Counted from the first letter of the stretch, positions 26,681 through 34,878 are shown. The stretch is 64,000 nucleotides of DNA from Gemmata palustris (GCF_017939745.1 NZ_JAGKQQ010000001.1:5704001-5768000); one strand, 5' to 3'. Notes: a model not told the origin generated them from the letters alone. Program-made: numbers and translations.

Positions 26681-27715
26681 ATGTCACGTGTAGCCGGCTG
26701 CGACCCTGGAACGTCCTCGCTCGACATGATCGCGCTCGAGGGCGGGCGCGTCGTGGCCCAGGTGAGCATCGAACCGGACGAACTGCGTGCCGACCCGACC
26801 GTCCCCGTCCAGTGGCTCCGTGCCGAGGGACCGTTCGATCTCATCGCGGGGCCGTCGGGTTACGGGCTGCCACTCGTGCGCGCTGCGGACTGCACCGACG
26901 CGCAACTCGATTTGATGACGCTGGTGCGGCCCGACGAGCGCGGCGCGAAGGGCGTCGGCGGGTTCTCCGCAATGGTCCGCGCGCTGCGCGATTCCGGGCT
27001 GCCCGTGACGTTCCTGCCCGGCGTGATTCACCTCCCGACCGTGCCCGCTCACCGGAAATTGAACAAGATCGACCTCGGCACCGCGGACAAATTGTGCGTC
27101 GCAGCCCTGGCACTCGCGCAACACAATCGCGACGAGCCGGCCCTCGTCGTGGAGTTCGGGTCCGCGTTCACCGCACTGATGGTGTTAAAGGGCAAGCAGA
27201 TCGTGGACGGGCTGGGCGGAACGTGCGGGCCGCTCGGCGCGCGGAGCGGTGGGGCGTGGGACGGCGAAACCGCGTACCTCCTTGCGCCGCTCCAGAAAGC
27301 GGACCTCTTCCGCGGGGGAGTGGCTGATGTGCCCGACCGCGAAACGGGCCGCGCCGCGTTCCGCGAATCGTTCTGCAAGGCGGTGTACGGCCTACTCAAC
27401 GTCCACGGCTGTCAGGACGTGTACTACAGCGGCAGTCTGCTCCGCAGCGATTCGGACCTCGTGCAGCAGGCCCTCGGCGAATTGCCGCAAAGCTTTTTCA
27501 AATTCCACTACGCGGGCGATCTCCCCGGCGCGTGGGTGAAGCACGCGGCGCAGGGCGCCGCGCTGATCGCCGAGGGGCTGTGCGGCGGCACGTTCGCTCC
27601 GCTCATTGACTCACTCAAACTGCGCGAAGCGAGCGGCACCGTGTTGGATTGGTTCGCGCACCCGCGTGCGGCAGACGTGCGGGGGGCGTTCGGCCTGGGC
27701 GAACGGCCGGCGTGA
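26681..27715 (+). CDS. DUF1464 family protein (ASKHA-like, putative kinase)
   Basis: 344 residues. Conserved blocks include GCDPGTSSLDMIAL (phosphate-binding-like turn), GPSGYGLPL, PGVIHLPTVPAHRKLNKIDLG and ADKLC, VVEFGSAFTALMVLKG and GGAWDGETAYLL, which I recognise as DUF1464, an actin-like ATPase family best known from archaea and methanogens. The substrate is unknown. It lies ten bases after the PEP-CTERM gene and downstream of fae and the H4MPT dehydrogenase gene, which hints at a link to H4MPT metabolism. Its last codons (GERPA and the TGA stop) lie within a palindromic repeat. Confidence 0.85.
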   Translation: MSRVAGCDPGTSSLDMIALEGGRVVAQVSIEPDELRADPTVPVQWLRAEGPFDLIAGPSGYGLPLVRAADCTDAQLDLMTLVRPDERGAKGVGGFSAMVRALRDSGLPVTFLPGVIHLPTVPAHRKLNKIDLGTADKLCVAALALAQHNRDEPALVVEFGSAFTALMVLKGKQIVDGLGGTCGPLGARSGGAWDGETAYLLAPLQKADLFRGGVADVPDRETGRAAFRESFCKAVYGLLNVHGCQDVYYSGSLLRSDSDLVQQALGELPQSFFKFHYAGDLPGAWVKHAAQGAALIAEGLCGGTFAPLIDSLKLREASGTVLDWFAHPRAADVRGAFGLGERPA

Positions 27716-27787
27716 GTCGGCTGGTAATCGCAAACGCGACTCGTCGTTCCCCTCATTCCGCCAGCCGGCTCACGCCGGCCGTCCGCC
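27698..27787. repeat. Palindromic repeat that contains both convergent gene ends
   Basis: Arms 27698-27724 and 27761-27787 (27 bases, two differences) with a 36-base spacer. They share GGCCGGCGTGAG with the palindrome at 24975-25060. The 5' arm holds the end and stop of DUF1464 (27715) and the 3' arm the end and stop of cbiX (27770). Probably a bidirectional terminator. Confidence 0.8.
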
Positions 27788-28150
27788 CAGCGATTCACCC
27801 GCCCGCTGTTCCACCACGTCGACCAGCAGCGGGTGCCGGCCCAGCGGTTCCGCGAGCACGAACCGCACGTCGGGGAAGCGCGCGCTCAACGTGTCGCGTG
27901 CTTCGGTCAGGTCTTCGGCGACGTGGATACCGGGCGAAAGAAAATACGGCAGCAAGATCACGTCTGTTGCGCCGGCTTCCACGCAGTGCGTGCCGCCGGT
28001 TTCGATGTTCGGTTCGGCCAGTTCCAGGTACGACACGCGAACGACGGGGTACCGCCCGCGCTCGCGCAGAGCGGACGCGACGAACTCCAGATCGGCGTTC
28101 GCCTCGGGCCGGCGGCTGCCGTGTGCGATGAGTAAGAGCGCGGTTGGCAC
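27770..28150 (-). CDS. cbiX: Small sirohydrochlorin cobaltochelatase CbiX-like protein
   Basis: 126 residues, the size of the short CbiX type, from a GTG start at 28150 with TTGGAGAGAG upstream. Motifs: LLIAHGSRRPEANADLEF with the metal-binding histidine H10, and PYFLSPGIHVAEDL with the second histidine. The family inserts cobalt (or iron/nickel) into sirohydrochlorin for tetrapyrrole synthesis; the exact metal cannot be judged. It is convergent with DUF1464, and both genes end in the same palindrome, giving the same last residues RPA. The divergent kinase gene begins 96 bases away. Confidence 0.85.
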   Translation of the reverse strand: MPTALLLIAHGSRRPEANADLEFVASALRERGRYPVVRVSYLELAEPNIETGGTHCVEAGATDVILLPYFLSPGIHVAEDLTEARDTLSARFPDVRFVLAEPLGRHPLLVDVVEQRAGESLGGRPA

Positions 28151-28245
28151 GGAACTCTCTCCAAATAAGAGGGCGAAACGGAGCGCCCGGCCCTCGTATT
28201 TTTAGAAGAGGGGTTGGGGCGATAGGTCTCTTCTATACTAGGCCC

Positions 28246-29817
28246 ATGCTCGGAGCGCGCGTCGGCAACTGGTTCGTGGAAGTGGAGATCGGGCGGGGGC
28301 CGCTCGGCGTGGTGTACCGCGCGCGCGGGTTCGACGAGCCCGAGCGCTTCGCCGCGGTCAAGGTGTTTACCGAGGTCCGCGACCCGGCCGCGGTGCAGCG
28401 CATCTCGGCGGAATTGCTGCCGCTCCAGCGCCTGGACCACGCGAACATTGCCAAGGCGCTCGATTGCGGGACGCACGGCGGGTTGGCGTTCGTCGCCACG
28501 GAGTTCATCGACGGCACCGACTGCGCGAAGCGCCTCGAATCCGGGCGCTTGCCGTGGCGCGAGGTGCTCAGTGTCGCGGTGCAAGCGGCCCGTGCCCTCA
28601 AACACGCTCACAACCGCAACGTGTTGCACCGCGACCTCAAGCCCGCGCACCTCGTTCTAACGGACGACGGTACGCTGAAGGTTCTCGCGTTCGGGCTCGC
28701 GAAGGTGTTCCCCCCTCCGCCCGGCCACAGTCCCGCGATCGGGTCGTCGGCTTACCTGCCGCCCGAAGCCGCGAGCGGGAAGCCACTGACCCGGCGCAGC
28801 GATTTGTATTCGCTCGGCGGCGTGCTTTACACTCTCGCCACCGGTCGGCCGCCGTTCTCCGCGGGGTCCGTTGTCGAGCTGATGCACAAGCAGTGTTACA
28901 CGCTCCCCGAGCGCCCGGCGCTGCTCGTGAACGATCTGCCACCGGAAGTAGACGAGTTCATTTGCACGCTGTTGGACAAGAACCCGGCGCGCCGACCCGG
29001 TACCGCGGGGGCACTTCTCGAAGAACTCGAGCGGATTCGCGGGAAATTGGAACGCAAGGGCGAAAAGCTGACGTGGCCCATGAAGCTCACGCCCGATACC
29101 GCGGAAATGGCGGCACTGCCCGCGGCCCTCGGCGGGGTCGGTGAGGGAGCGGAGGCGCAACCGGAAACGCGGCCGCTGTTCAAGCGCCCGGCGATCGTGA
29201 TCCCGTTGTTCTTGCTGGTGGTCGCGGCCCTCGTGCTGCCGTTCGCGTGGCCGTCCCCGTCGGCCGACGAGCTGTTCAGCTCCGCGCGACCGCTAATCGA
29301 ATCGGAGAACCCGGACGACTGGGACGCGGCGGAGAAGTACCTGGAACCGCTTGCGCGGAAGTACCCCGACCGGTATAAGGACGAGGTCGCGGACGCGCGG
29401 CGGAAGGTCAAGGACCGGCGCGAGCTCCGGCGCGCGATCGGCGACGGCGCGAAGGCCGATCCGCGCACGGATGCCGCACGCGGCTACCTGCGCGGGTTGC
29501 GGCTCGCTCAGATCGGCGAGCACGCACAAGCGCGGGCCGCATGGGACGGGGTCGTGACCGCGTTCGGTCCGGTGAAGAGTGAGGCGCGCTGGGTGGAACT
29601 GGCCCGTGCGGGGCTGGCGCTCCTGGCCCAACCGGGCGCCCAAGTGCCGCACCAGCTGCTCGACCGCGAGCCGGTGCGCGCAGCGCTCGAACGCGCGAAG
29701 GAGCTCGACACACAGGGCCGCGGGGCGGAGGCCCGTGCGATCCGGGACGCGCTGCTCGCGCTCGCCGAGGGCGACCCGGTCGTGCGTCAGATGGTCGAAG
29801 ACGCCCGGAAGAAGTGA
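28246..29817 (+). CDS. Ser/Thr kinase-like protein, predicted pseudokinase
   Basis: 523 residues from the ATG at 28246. The kinase-like domain (residues about 8-270) has the glycine loop GRGPLGVVYRAR and the lysine in AVKVF, but the catalytic loop is HRDLKPAHLVL with H135 where asparagine is expected, and DFG is AFG (A148). Both metal-binding residues are thus lost, although HRD is kept. A membrane helix (IVIPLFLLVVAALVLPFAW) follows, then a helical extracytoplasmic C-terminus with KYLEPLARKYPDRYKDEV, TPR-like. A regulatory or scaffolding role is likely. The next gene encodes another kinase with intact residues 95 bases later, a natural partner. Confidence 0.88.
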   Translation: MLGARVGNWFVEVEIGRGPLGVVYRARGFDEPERFAAVKVFTEVRDPAAVQRISAELLPLQRLDHANIAKALDCGTHGGLAFVATEFIDGTDCAKRLESGRLPWREVLSVAVQAARALKHAHNRNVLHRDLKPAHLVLTDDGTLKVLAFGLAKVFPPPPGHSPAIGSSAYLPPEAASGKPLTRRSDLYSLGGVLYTLATGRPPFSAGSVVELMHKQCYTLPERPALLVNDLPPEVDEFICTLLDKNPARRPGTAGALLEELERIRGKLERKGEKLTWPMKLTPDTAEMAALPAALGGVGEGAEAQPETRPLFKRPAIVIPLFLLVVAALVLPFAWPSPSADELFSSARPLIESENPDDWDAAEKYLEPLARKYPDRYKDEVADARRKVKDRRELRRAIGDGAKADPRTDAARGYLRGLRLAQIGEHAQARAAWDGVVTAFGPVKSEARWVELARAGLALLAQPGAQVPHQLLDREPVRAALERAKELDTQGRGAEARAIRDALLALAEGDPVVRQMVEDARKK

Positions 29818-29912
29818 AAATGGGGTAGCGTGAAACCCGGAGGGGCACGATCTCTGCTCCTTTTCGCCCGGTCCTCGATTCCGATTCCCGATCCCTACTC
29901 ACCTCTCTACTC

Positions 29913-31511
29913 ATGGCCACACCCGCCACGACCGCCCGCGAGTACCGCACGCTGCTCGCGAAGAGCAAATTGCTCCCGCCGGAGGAGGTGGAGGCGCAGT
30001 ACCGGCAGTGGCAGCAGGAGCGCCCCGGATCGGACGACCGCGTGGACTCGTTCCGCCGGTTCCTCGTCGCGCGGAAGTGCCTCACGGATTACCAGGCGGC
30101 GCTCCTCCAGCGCGGGCGCTCGGACGGGTTCTTCCTGGGCGGCTACAAGATCCTCGATCGCATCGGCAAGGGGCAGATGGGCGGCGTGTACAAGGCCGTT
30201 CACAACTTCGGGCAACTCGTCGCACTCAAGATCCTGCCCGCGTCGAAGGCGAAGAACCCGCACACGCTGGGGCGGTTCCAGCGCGAGGCCCGGCTGCTCA
30301 CGCAACTCGATCACCCCAACGTGGTCCGCGCCTACCAGGTCGGCGAGAGCTCCGGCGTTCACTACATCGCGATGGAGGTCCTGGAGGGCGAGACGCTCGG
30401 CGAGGCGCTGGAGCGCCGGAAACAGTTGCCGTGGGCCGAGGCCGCGCGGCTGATGCGCCAGGTGCTCGACGGGCTCCAGCACTTGCACGACCGGCGCACG
30501 GTCCACCGCGACCTGAAGCCCACCAACATTATGCTCGTCCCGGAGCCGGTGAAGGGGAAGCCCGACACCACCTGGGACGCGACCGCGAAGATTCTGGACG
30601 TCGGGCTCGGGCGCGAACTGTTCGACGACGAGATACCGGAAGGGCAGATCGATACGCAACTCACACAAGAAGGGTCGGTTCTGGGCACGCCGGACTACCT
30701 CGCGCCGGAGCAGGCGAAGGACGCGCGCTCGGCCGACATCCGGGCGGACATTTACAGCGCCGGGTGCGTGCTGTACCACTGCGTCACCGGGCGGACGCCG
30801 TTCCCCGATGCGAACATCATGGCGCAGATCCTCAAGCACGCGACCGAGAAGCCGGCGCCGCTCGGCTCGATCGTGCCCGATCTGCCCGCCGGGTTCCAGC
30901 AGGTGGTCGACCGGTTCATGGCCAAAGCGCCGAACGAGCGGTTCCAAACTCCGGCGGAAGCGGCCGCGGCATTGAAGCCGTTCGACACCGGCGGCGCCCC
31001 GGCCGCACCGTCGAAGATCGCGCCCGCTTACAAGGACTGGCTGGCGAGCGAATCGCAATTGGAAATGCCGAAAGAGATTCTTCAGGACACGATCGTAAGG
31101 CCCCACGCAGCGGTCCCCGCGAAAGCCGCCGGCCCCGCAATAAGTGCTACCTCAAAGTCGTCCCCCGGTAAAGCCGTACCCGCTCCCAAGAGTGGTACGA
31201 CATCGCTTCCGGCCAAGCCCGCTCCCGCGCGCCCGGCCCCCGTGCCCGTGCCGGCACCACTGCCGCTGCCCGTTCCTATCCCCATCCCGGCGGTTGAAGA
31301 AGTCGATGTCGAACTCGTGACAGAGCCGATGGGGGCGCCCCTCGCGCGGCCCGTGCCGGTCCCTCCCGTGCGCCCGCTCTGGCAACCGGACCGACGCGAC
31401 TGGATCATGCTCGCTGCGGGGGCGACGGGGGTGCTGTCCGCGGTCGGGATCGGCTACGGTCTGGCCCGCGCGCTTCGCCGGAAATCGGAGCCGACGGAAG
31501 AAGAGAAGTGA
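29913..31511 (+). CDS. Ser/Thr protein kinase, membrane anchored
   Basis: 532 residues. An N-terminal helical region of about 70 residues (LPPEEVEAQYRQWQQ) precedes the kinase domain: GKGQMGGVYKAV, K106 in VALKIL, HRDLKPTNIML (D200, N205) and DVG in place of DFG with D229 kept. It is therefore expected to be active. A proline/alanine-rich spacer (about 400-480) and a C-terminal membrane helix (WIMLAAGATGVLSAVGIGYG) follow. It is in tandem with the pseudokinase at 28246. The target is unknown. Confidence 0.9.
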   Translation: MATPATTAREYRTLLAKSKLLPPEEVEAQYRQWQQERPGSDDRVDSFRRFLVARKCLTDYQAALLQRGRSDGFFLGGYKILDRIGKGQMGGVYKAVHNFGQLVALKILPASKAKNPHTLGRFQREARLLTQLDHPNVVRAYQVGESSGVHYIAMEVLEGETLGEALERRKQLPWAEAARLMRQVLDGLQHLHDRRTVHRDLKPTNIMLVPEPVKGKPDTTWDATAKILDVGLGRELFDDEIPEGQIDTQLTQEGSVLGTPDYLAPEQAKDARSADIRADIYSAGCVLYHCVTGRTPFPDANIMAQILKHATEKPAPLGSIVPDLPAGFQQVVDRFMAKAPNERFQTPAEAAAALKPFDTGGAPAAPSKIAPAYKDWLASESQLEMPKEILQDTIVRPHAAVPAKAAGPAISATSKSSPGKAVPAPKSGTTSLPAKPAPARPAPVPVPAPLPLPVPIPIPAVEEVDVELVTEPMGAPLARPVPVPPVRPLWQPDRRDWIMLAAGATGVLSAVGIGYGLARALRRKSEPTEEEK

Positions 31512-31544
31512 GATCGTGCGGGGCGCCGGGAATTTCGCCTTTGC

Positions 31545-32261
31545 CTATTTCCCGAGCCCCGGCAAGGTCAGATCCATTTCGTCCTCGATGCGGAGCCAGA
31601 GATCGTCGGGTGCGAGCCCGGTGACCGCGTCGCCGAGCAGCACGGCCCAACCGGTCTTTTGGTCCGCGGTCAGCGCGTCTTCCATCTGTTTCAACACGTC
31701 CTTGCGGAACGCGATCAGATCGGCCTTCCGCTTCACGTCGTCCTCGTTGCCGGCGTTTTCAAAGTAGCGGTTCAATTCGCCCTTCTGACGCTCCACCAGT
31801 TCCGCCGCTTTCTTCTTTTGCGCGTCGGTGAGTTGGAGCACGCCTTGTACCCGGGGGTCGCCGAACGCGCCGATGCCCTGGACGCGCCGATCGAGTTGGG
31901 CGAGTCGCTTCCTCTGGGCGCTGGTCAAGCTCTTCGCGACCGTGTCCGTGAGCAACCGGTCGATCCCCTTTTTGCGCTCCTTGTCCAGCTTTTCGTATGC
32001 GTCCTCGGCCACGTTCGGCGACCGCGACAGTTGCTCGATTTTCTTTTCGTGTTCTTCTTCGAGGTCGGCCAGGCCGTCAAGGACGACGATGCGCTGTTCG
32101 GCCGTCATCTTCAGCTCCTTCTGCACCTTGCGGTGCTGGAGGAGCTTGACGGCGGACGGTACAACGGGGTCTTCTCCCTTCGTCGGCGGCACCGGCGCAG
32201 CGAACAGTGGAACCGCGAACAGGATCGCGATTGTAGACACTGGAAGCGCGCATCGGGGCAT
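31545..32261 (-). CDS. Exported coiled-coil protein, unknown
   Basis: 238 residues from the ATG at 32261, where a signal peptide (LPVSTIAILFAVPLFAAPVPP) begins. The rest is helical and highly charged, with two repeated units around LQHRKVQKELKMTAEQRIVVLDGLADL and VQGVLQLTDAQKKKAAELVERQKGEL, each followed by TSAQRKRLAQL- or TADQKTGWAVL-type ends. This is the pattern of periplasmic Spy-like helical proteins seen widely in planctomycetes, but homology is not certain. It is convergent with the kinase gene and divergent from nagA. Confidence 0.8.
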   Translation of the reverse strand: MPRCALPVSTIAILFAVPLFAAPVPPTKGEDPVVPSAVKLLQHRKVQKELKMTAEQRIVVLDGLADLEEEHEKKIEQLSRSPNVAEDAYEKLDKERKKGIDRLLTDTVAKSLTSAQRKRLAQLDRRVQGIGAFGDPRVQGVLQLTDAQKKKAAELVERQKGELNRYFENAGNEDDVKRKADLIAFRKDVLKQMEDALTADQKTGWAVLLGDAVTGLAPDDLWLRIEDEMDLTLPGLGK

Positions 32262-32336
32262 GGCGTTCACCCGGGATGTGTGGTGAAGTGTGGAACGATA
32301 AGTTTTTAATCTACCTGCGCCCGTCCGCCCGCACCA

Positions 32337-33458
32337 ATGGCAAAATCGATGATCCTTCACGCCCGCCATTACGCCACGAACGAGCCGGTCGCCGTAACGG
32401 TCGCCCGCGGGTGCATCGCGGGCGTGAGTGCGTCCGACCGGGAGCCGAGTTCGTGGATCGCCCCCGCGCTCTTCGACCCGCAAATCAACGGGTGCCTCGG
32501 CATCAGCTTTAACTCGCCCGCGCTCGCGCCCGAACAGGTGCGCACGGTGGCGACCGTGTGCCGCGAGCACGGCATCGGCGCGTTCGCGCCCACGCTCGTC
32601 ACGAACAGCTTCGAGGCGCTGCACCACGGGTTCGCCACCCTCGCCGGGGCACTCGACACGGACCCCGAACTCGCGCGAATCATGCCGTGTTTCCACCTGG
32701 AAGGGCCGTACCTGTCCGGCGAAGACGGCCCGCGCGGCGCGCACCCCCGGGAGCACACACGCGACCCGGACTGGGACGAGTTCCGCCGCTGGCAGGACGC
32801 GGCCGGCGGGCGGATTCGCATGGTCACGCTCGCGCCCGAGCGCGCGGGGGCACTCGCGCTCATCGAGAAACTCGCCGCGGCGGACGTGGTCGTCGCGATC
32901 GGCCACACGGCCGCGTCCGGCCAGCAAATCCGCGATGCAGTAAACGCGGGTGCGCGCACGAGCACGCACCTCGGCAACGGGTGCCACGCGGTTCTCCCGC
33001 GGCACGATAACTACATCTGGGAACAGCTCGCGTGTGACGACTTGTGGGCGAGCATGATTACGGACGGCCACCACCTGCCCGCGACGCTGGTGAAGTGCTT
33101 CAGCCGCGTAAAGGGCGCGGACCGGTTACTGATTACGTCCGATGTGGGTAGTTTGGCCGGGATGCCCCCCGGGAAGTACCGCGAGTGGGGCACGGACCTG
33201 GAAGTGCTCCCGTCGGGCAAAATCGTGGTCGCCGGGACGCCGTTCCTGGCCGGCAGCGGGCACTTCACCGACGTGTGCGTGTCTAACGTGATTCGTATGA
33301 CCGGCATGAGCCTGAAGGACGCGATCGACCTGGCATCCGCTCAGCCGCGAAAGCTCCTCGGGCTACCGGTAACGAAAATCGAAGCGGGACAGCCCGCGTC
33401 CCTGATGCTCTTCGACTGGGTGTCGGGCGGCGAGGTGACCGTGCGCGAGATGCTTTAA
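32337..33458 (+). CDS. nagA: N-acetylglucosamine-6-phosphate deacetylase-like amidohydrolase
   Basis: 373 residues. Motifs fit NagA: FDPQINGCLGISFN near the start, FHLEGPYLSGEDGPRGAHP with the conserved glutamate, IGHTAASGQQIRDAVNAGA with a metal histidine, THLGNGCHAV, ITDGHHLP and LITSDVGSLAGMPPG with the catalytic aspartate. The enzyme removes the acetyl group of N-acetylglucosamine-6-phosphate in amino-sugar recycling. No clear ribosome site precedes the ATG; a second ATG at 32349 is possible. No other nag genes are nearby. Confidence 0.85.
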   Translation: MAKSMILHARHYATNEPVAVTVARGCIAGVSASDREPSSWIAPALFDPQINGCLGISFNSPALAPEQVRTVATVCREHGIGAFAPTLVTNSFEALHHGFATLAGALDTDPELARIMPCFHLEGPYLSGEDGPRGAHPREHTRDPDWDEFRRWQDAAGGRIRMVTLAPERAGALALIEKLAAADVVVAIGHTAASGQQIRDAVNAGARTSTHLGNGCHAVLPRHDNYIWEQLACDDLWASMITDGHHLPATLVKCFSRVKGADRLLITSDVGSLAGMPPGKYREWGTDLEVLPSGKIVVAGTPFLAGSGHFTDVCVSNVIRMTGMSLKDAIDLASAQPRKLLGLPVTKIEAGQPASLMLFDWVSGGEVTVREML

Positions 33459-33546
33459 CGCCGGCGCCGCCATTCGGCCCGCGCCACGCGCATTTCCGCC
33501 CGAGCGAACCTTTCGCGCGCCTCGCTTGTCTACACCCACAGAGCAT

Positions 33547-33631
33547 GGAAGGGCGAGCCAATTGGCGAAGGCACCCACTTGGAAAGCGGACGAGGCGCGA
33601 GCCCTTGCAGGTTCAAATCCTGTCCCTTCCG
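33547..33631 (+). tRNA. tRNA-Ser (GGA), weak anticodon stem
   Basis: 85 bases with a perfect 7-base-pair acceptor stem (GGAAGGG/CCCTTCC), discriminator G, T loop TTCAAAT on a GCAGG/CCTGT stem and a long variable arm, as in class II tRNAs. The anticodon GGA lies at 33581-33583 in loop TTGGAAA. The anticodon stem CCCAC/GCGGA has only three good pairs, so it may be diverged or a pseudogene. CCA is not encoded. Confidence 0.55.
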
Positions 33632-33637
33632 CTATTT

Positions 33638-33709
33638 GCCCCGTTGGTGAAACGGACATCACATCTCGCTTCTAACGAGACGTTCCGGGTTCAATTCCTG
33701 GCCGGGGTA
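33638..33709 (+). tRNA. tRNA-Arg (TCT)
   Basis: 72 bases. The anticodon arm TCTCG-CTTCTAA-CGAGA has five perfect pairs with anticodon TCT; the T arm is CCGGG-TTCAATT-CCTGG. The acceptor stem GCCCCGT/CCGGGGT has one wobble and one mismatch. The D arm is short, as in some phage tRNAs. CCA is not encoded. It lies six bases after the tRNA-Ser. Confidence 0.75.
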
Positions 33710-33728
33710 CTTGTGCAGAGGGTACTGA

Positions 33729-34031
33729 ATGGGCTGGGTGAACGATGCGCGCGGCGGTCTCGCCGAGGGCCGAACGGTGCAAGTGCGACCCACCGGCGGG
33801 TCGATGCGCGGGCGCATCGAGAGCGGCCAACTCGTCACGATTGCCCCGATCGATCCGCTCGCAGTGAACGTTGACGATGCGGTACTGGTCGCCTGGCGCG
33901 GCGGCTTCCTCTTGCACATCGTGAAAGACGCGAAGGGCGATCAACTGTTGATCGGCAACAACGTCGGCAAGATCAACGGCTGGGTACCGCGCTCCGCCGT
34001 GGTCGGTAAAGTGGTCGCGGTGGAAGACTGA
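33729..34031 (+). CDS. Small S24/S26-like (LexA/signal-peptidase fold) protein
   Basis: 100 residues, 20 bases after the tRNA-Arg, with AGAGGG upstream of the ATG. The sequence VRPTGGSMRGRIESGQLVTI resembles the serine box of S24/S26 peptidases, and DAVLVAWRGGFLLHIVKD the second box, where a histidine stands in the place of the usual lysine, as in Sec11-type signal peptidases. LIGNNVGKINGWV matches the following strand. There is no DNA-binding or membrane domain. It may be a minimal peptidase or a non-catalytic relative. Assignment is by pattern only. Confidence 0.75.
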   Translation: MGWVNDARGGLAEGRTVQVRPTGGSMRGRIESGQLVTIAPIDPLAVNVDDAVLVAWRGGFLLHIVKDAKGDQLLIGNNVGKINGWVPRSAVVGKVVAVED

Positions 34032-34068
34032 CCGTGCAACGCCCGGTCGTTACAAAAACGACCTCTTC

Positions 34069-34716
34069 TCACCACCCCAGGTCGCCGCCCTTCTTCTGGA
34101 AGTCGAGGTACGCGAGGTAGACCAGCCCGCCGAGGATGAGGTAACACGTCGCGGTCGCGGGGATCGACGACGAGCCGAACTTCACGGCACTTCCCGCCGA
34201 GGACTTCAACTTCGGCTTCAGCCCGCGCCAGTCCACCGAATAAATTTCGTCCAGAACCAGGTGCGACAGGAACCCGACCATCACGCCGAGGCCCAGGAGG
34301 ATGCGCACGCCGCGATCCGGGTAGGCGAGGTAGGCGCACAAGCCCGCGATGAGCATCGCCGGGATGCTGTGGTACATCCCGCGGTGAACCGTGAGCTGCT
34401 TGAACAGGTTCGCCACGAAGTAGCGGATGAAGAGGTAGCCGAAGAGGAGCGTCGCGAGGATGCCCTCGCGCGAGACGCCCGCGTGCAGGAGCCGCGGGAC
34501 GAGCATCAGCGGCACGACCGCCGCCATCAGTCCGAACATCTCGCGCACCGGGATCCCCGAATCACTGTCGAGGTCCGGCAGCATCCCGCCGACGGCCGTA
34601 ACACCGGCGGCGAGAATACCGGCCTCGGTCGTGTACCCCACCGGCTGCACGGCGATACCGCCGTAGGCGATGCCCAGTGCGCTCGACACCGTGATGTGTG
34701 TGCGAAATCCGGCCAC
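34069..34716 (-). CDS. YdjM-like (DUF457) membrane-bound metal-dependent hydrolase
   Basis: 215 residues from a GTG at 34716; AAAGGAGG sits at ideal distance before it and thus decides the start over the TTG at 34734. Family motifs are MLPDLDSDSG near residue 45, HRGMYHSIPAML and GFLSHLVLDEIYSVDWRG, with several helices between them (FGLMAAVVPLMLVPRL, ILLGLGVMVGFLSHLVL). The DUF457/YdjM family are inner-membrane proteins proposed to be metal-dependent hydrolases; the substrate is unknown. It is convergent with the S24/S26-like gene, 37 bases apart. Confidence 0.87.
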   Translation of the reverse strand: MAGFRTHITVSSALGIAYGGIAVQPVGYTTEAGILAAGVTAVGGMLPDLDSDSGIPVREMFGLMAAVVPLMLVPRLLHAGVSREGILATLLFGYLFIRYFVANLFKQLTVHRGMYHSIPAMLIAGLCAYLAYPDRGVRILLGLGVMVGFLSHLVLDEIYSVDWRGLKPKLKSSAGSAVKFGSSSIPATATCYLILGGLVYLAYLDFQKKGGDLGW

Positions 34717-34841
34717 GGCTCCTCCTTTGGCCAACTCGGTGCGTCAGTGAAGGAGTGCCCTTTTAACACCTCCCGGGGGCCGCGGTCCAGTCGTGTCGCG
34801 CGTGCCGGTCGCGAATCCGCCACTGACCTTGTGTACGGATG

Positions 34842-34861
34842 TCCCTTGAGGGATATTTATA
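34842..34861 (+). promoter_or_regulatory. Possible promoter/operator: inverted repeat and AT-rich box
   Basis: The inverted repeat TCCCT-TG-AGGGA (34842-34853) is directly followed by TATTTATAA, an AT-rich stretch rare in this genome, then by the ribosome site AGGAGGT of the downstream gene. This could be an operator with a -10 box. Evidence is by eye only. Confidence 0.3.
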
Positions 34862-34878
34862 ACAGGAGGTGTATTGTG

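Noticed and set aside
33459-33546. Possible integration site next to the tRNA genes
   Set aside because: No integrase, no direct repeat of a tRNA 3' end and no change of gene content typical for an island were seen.
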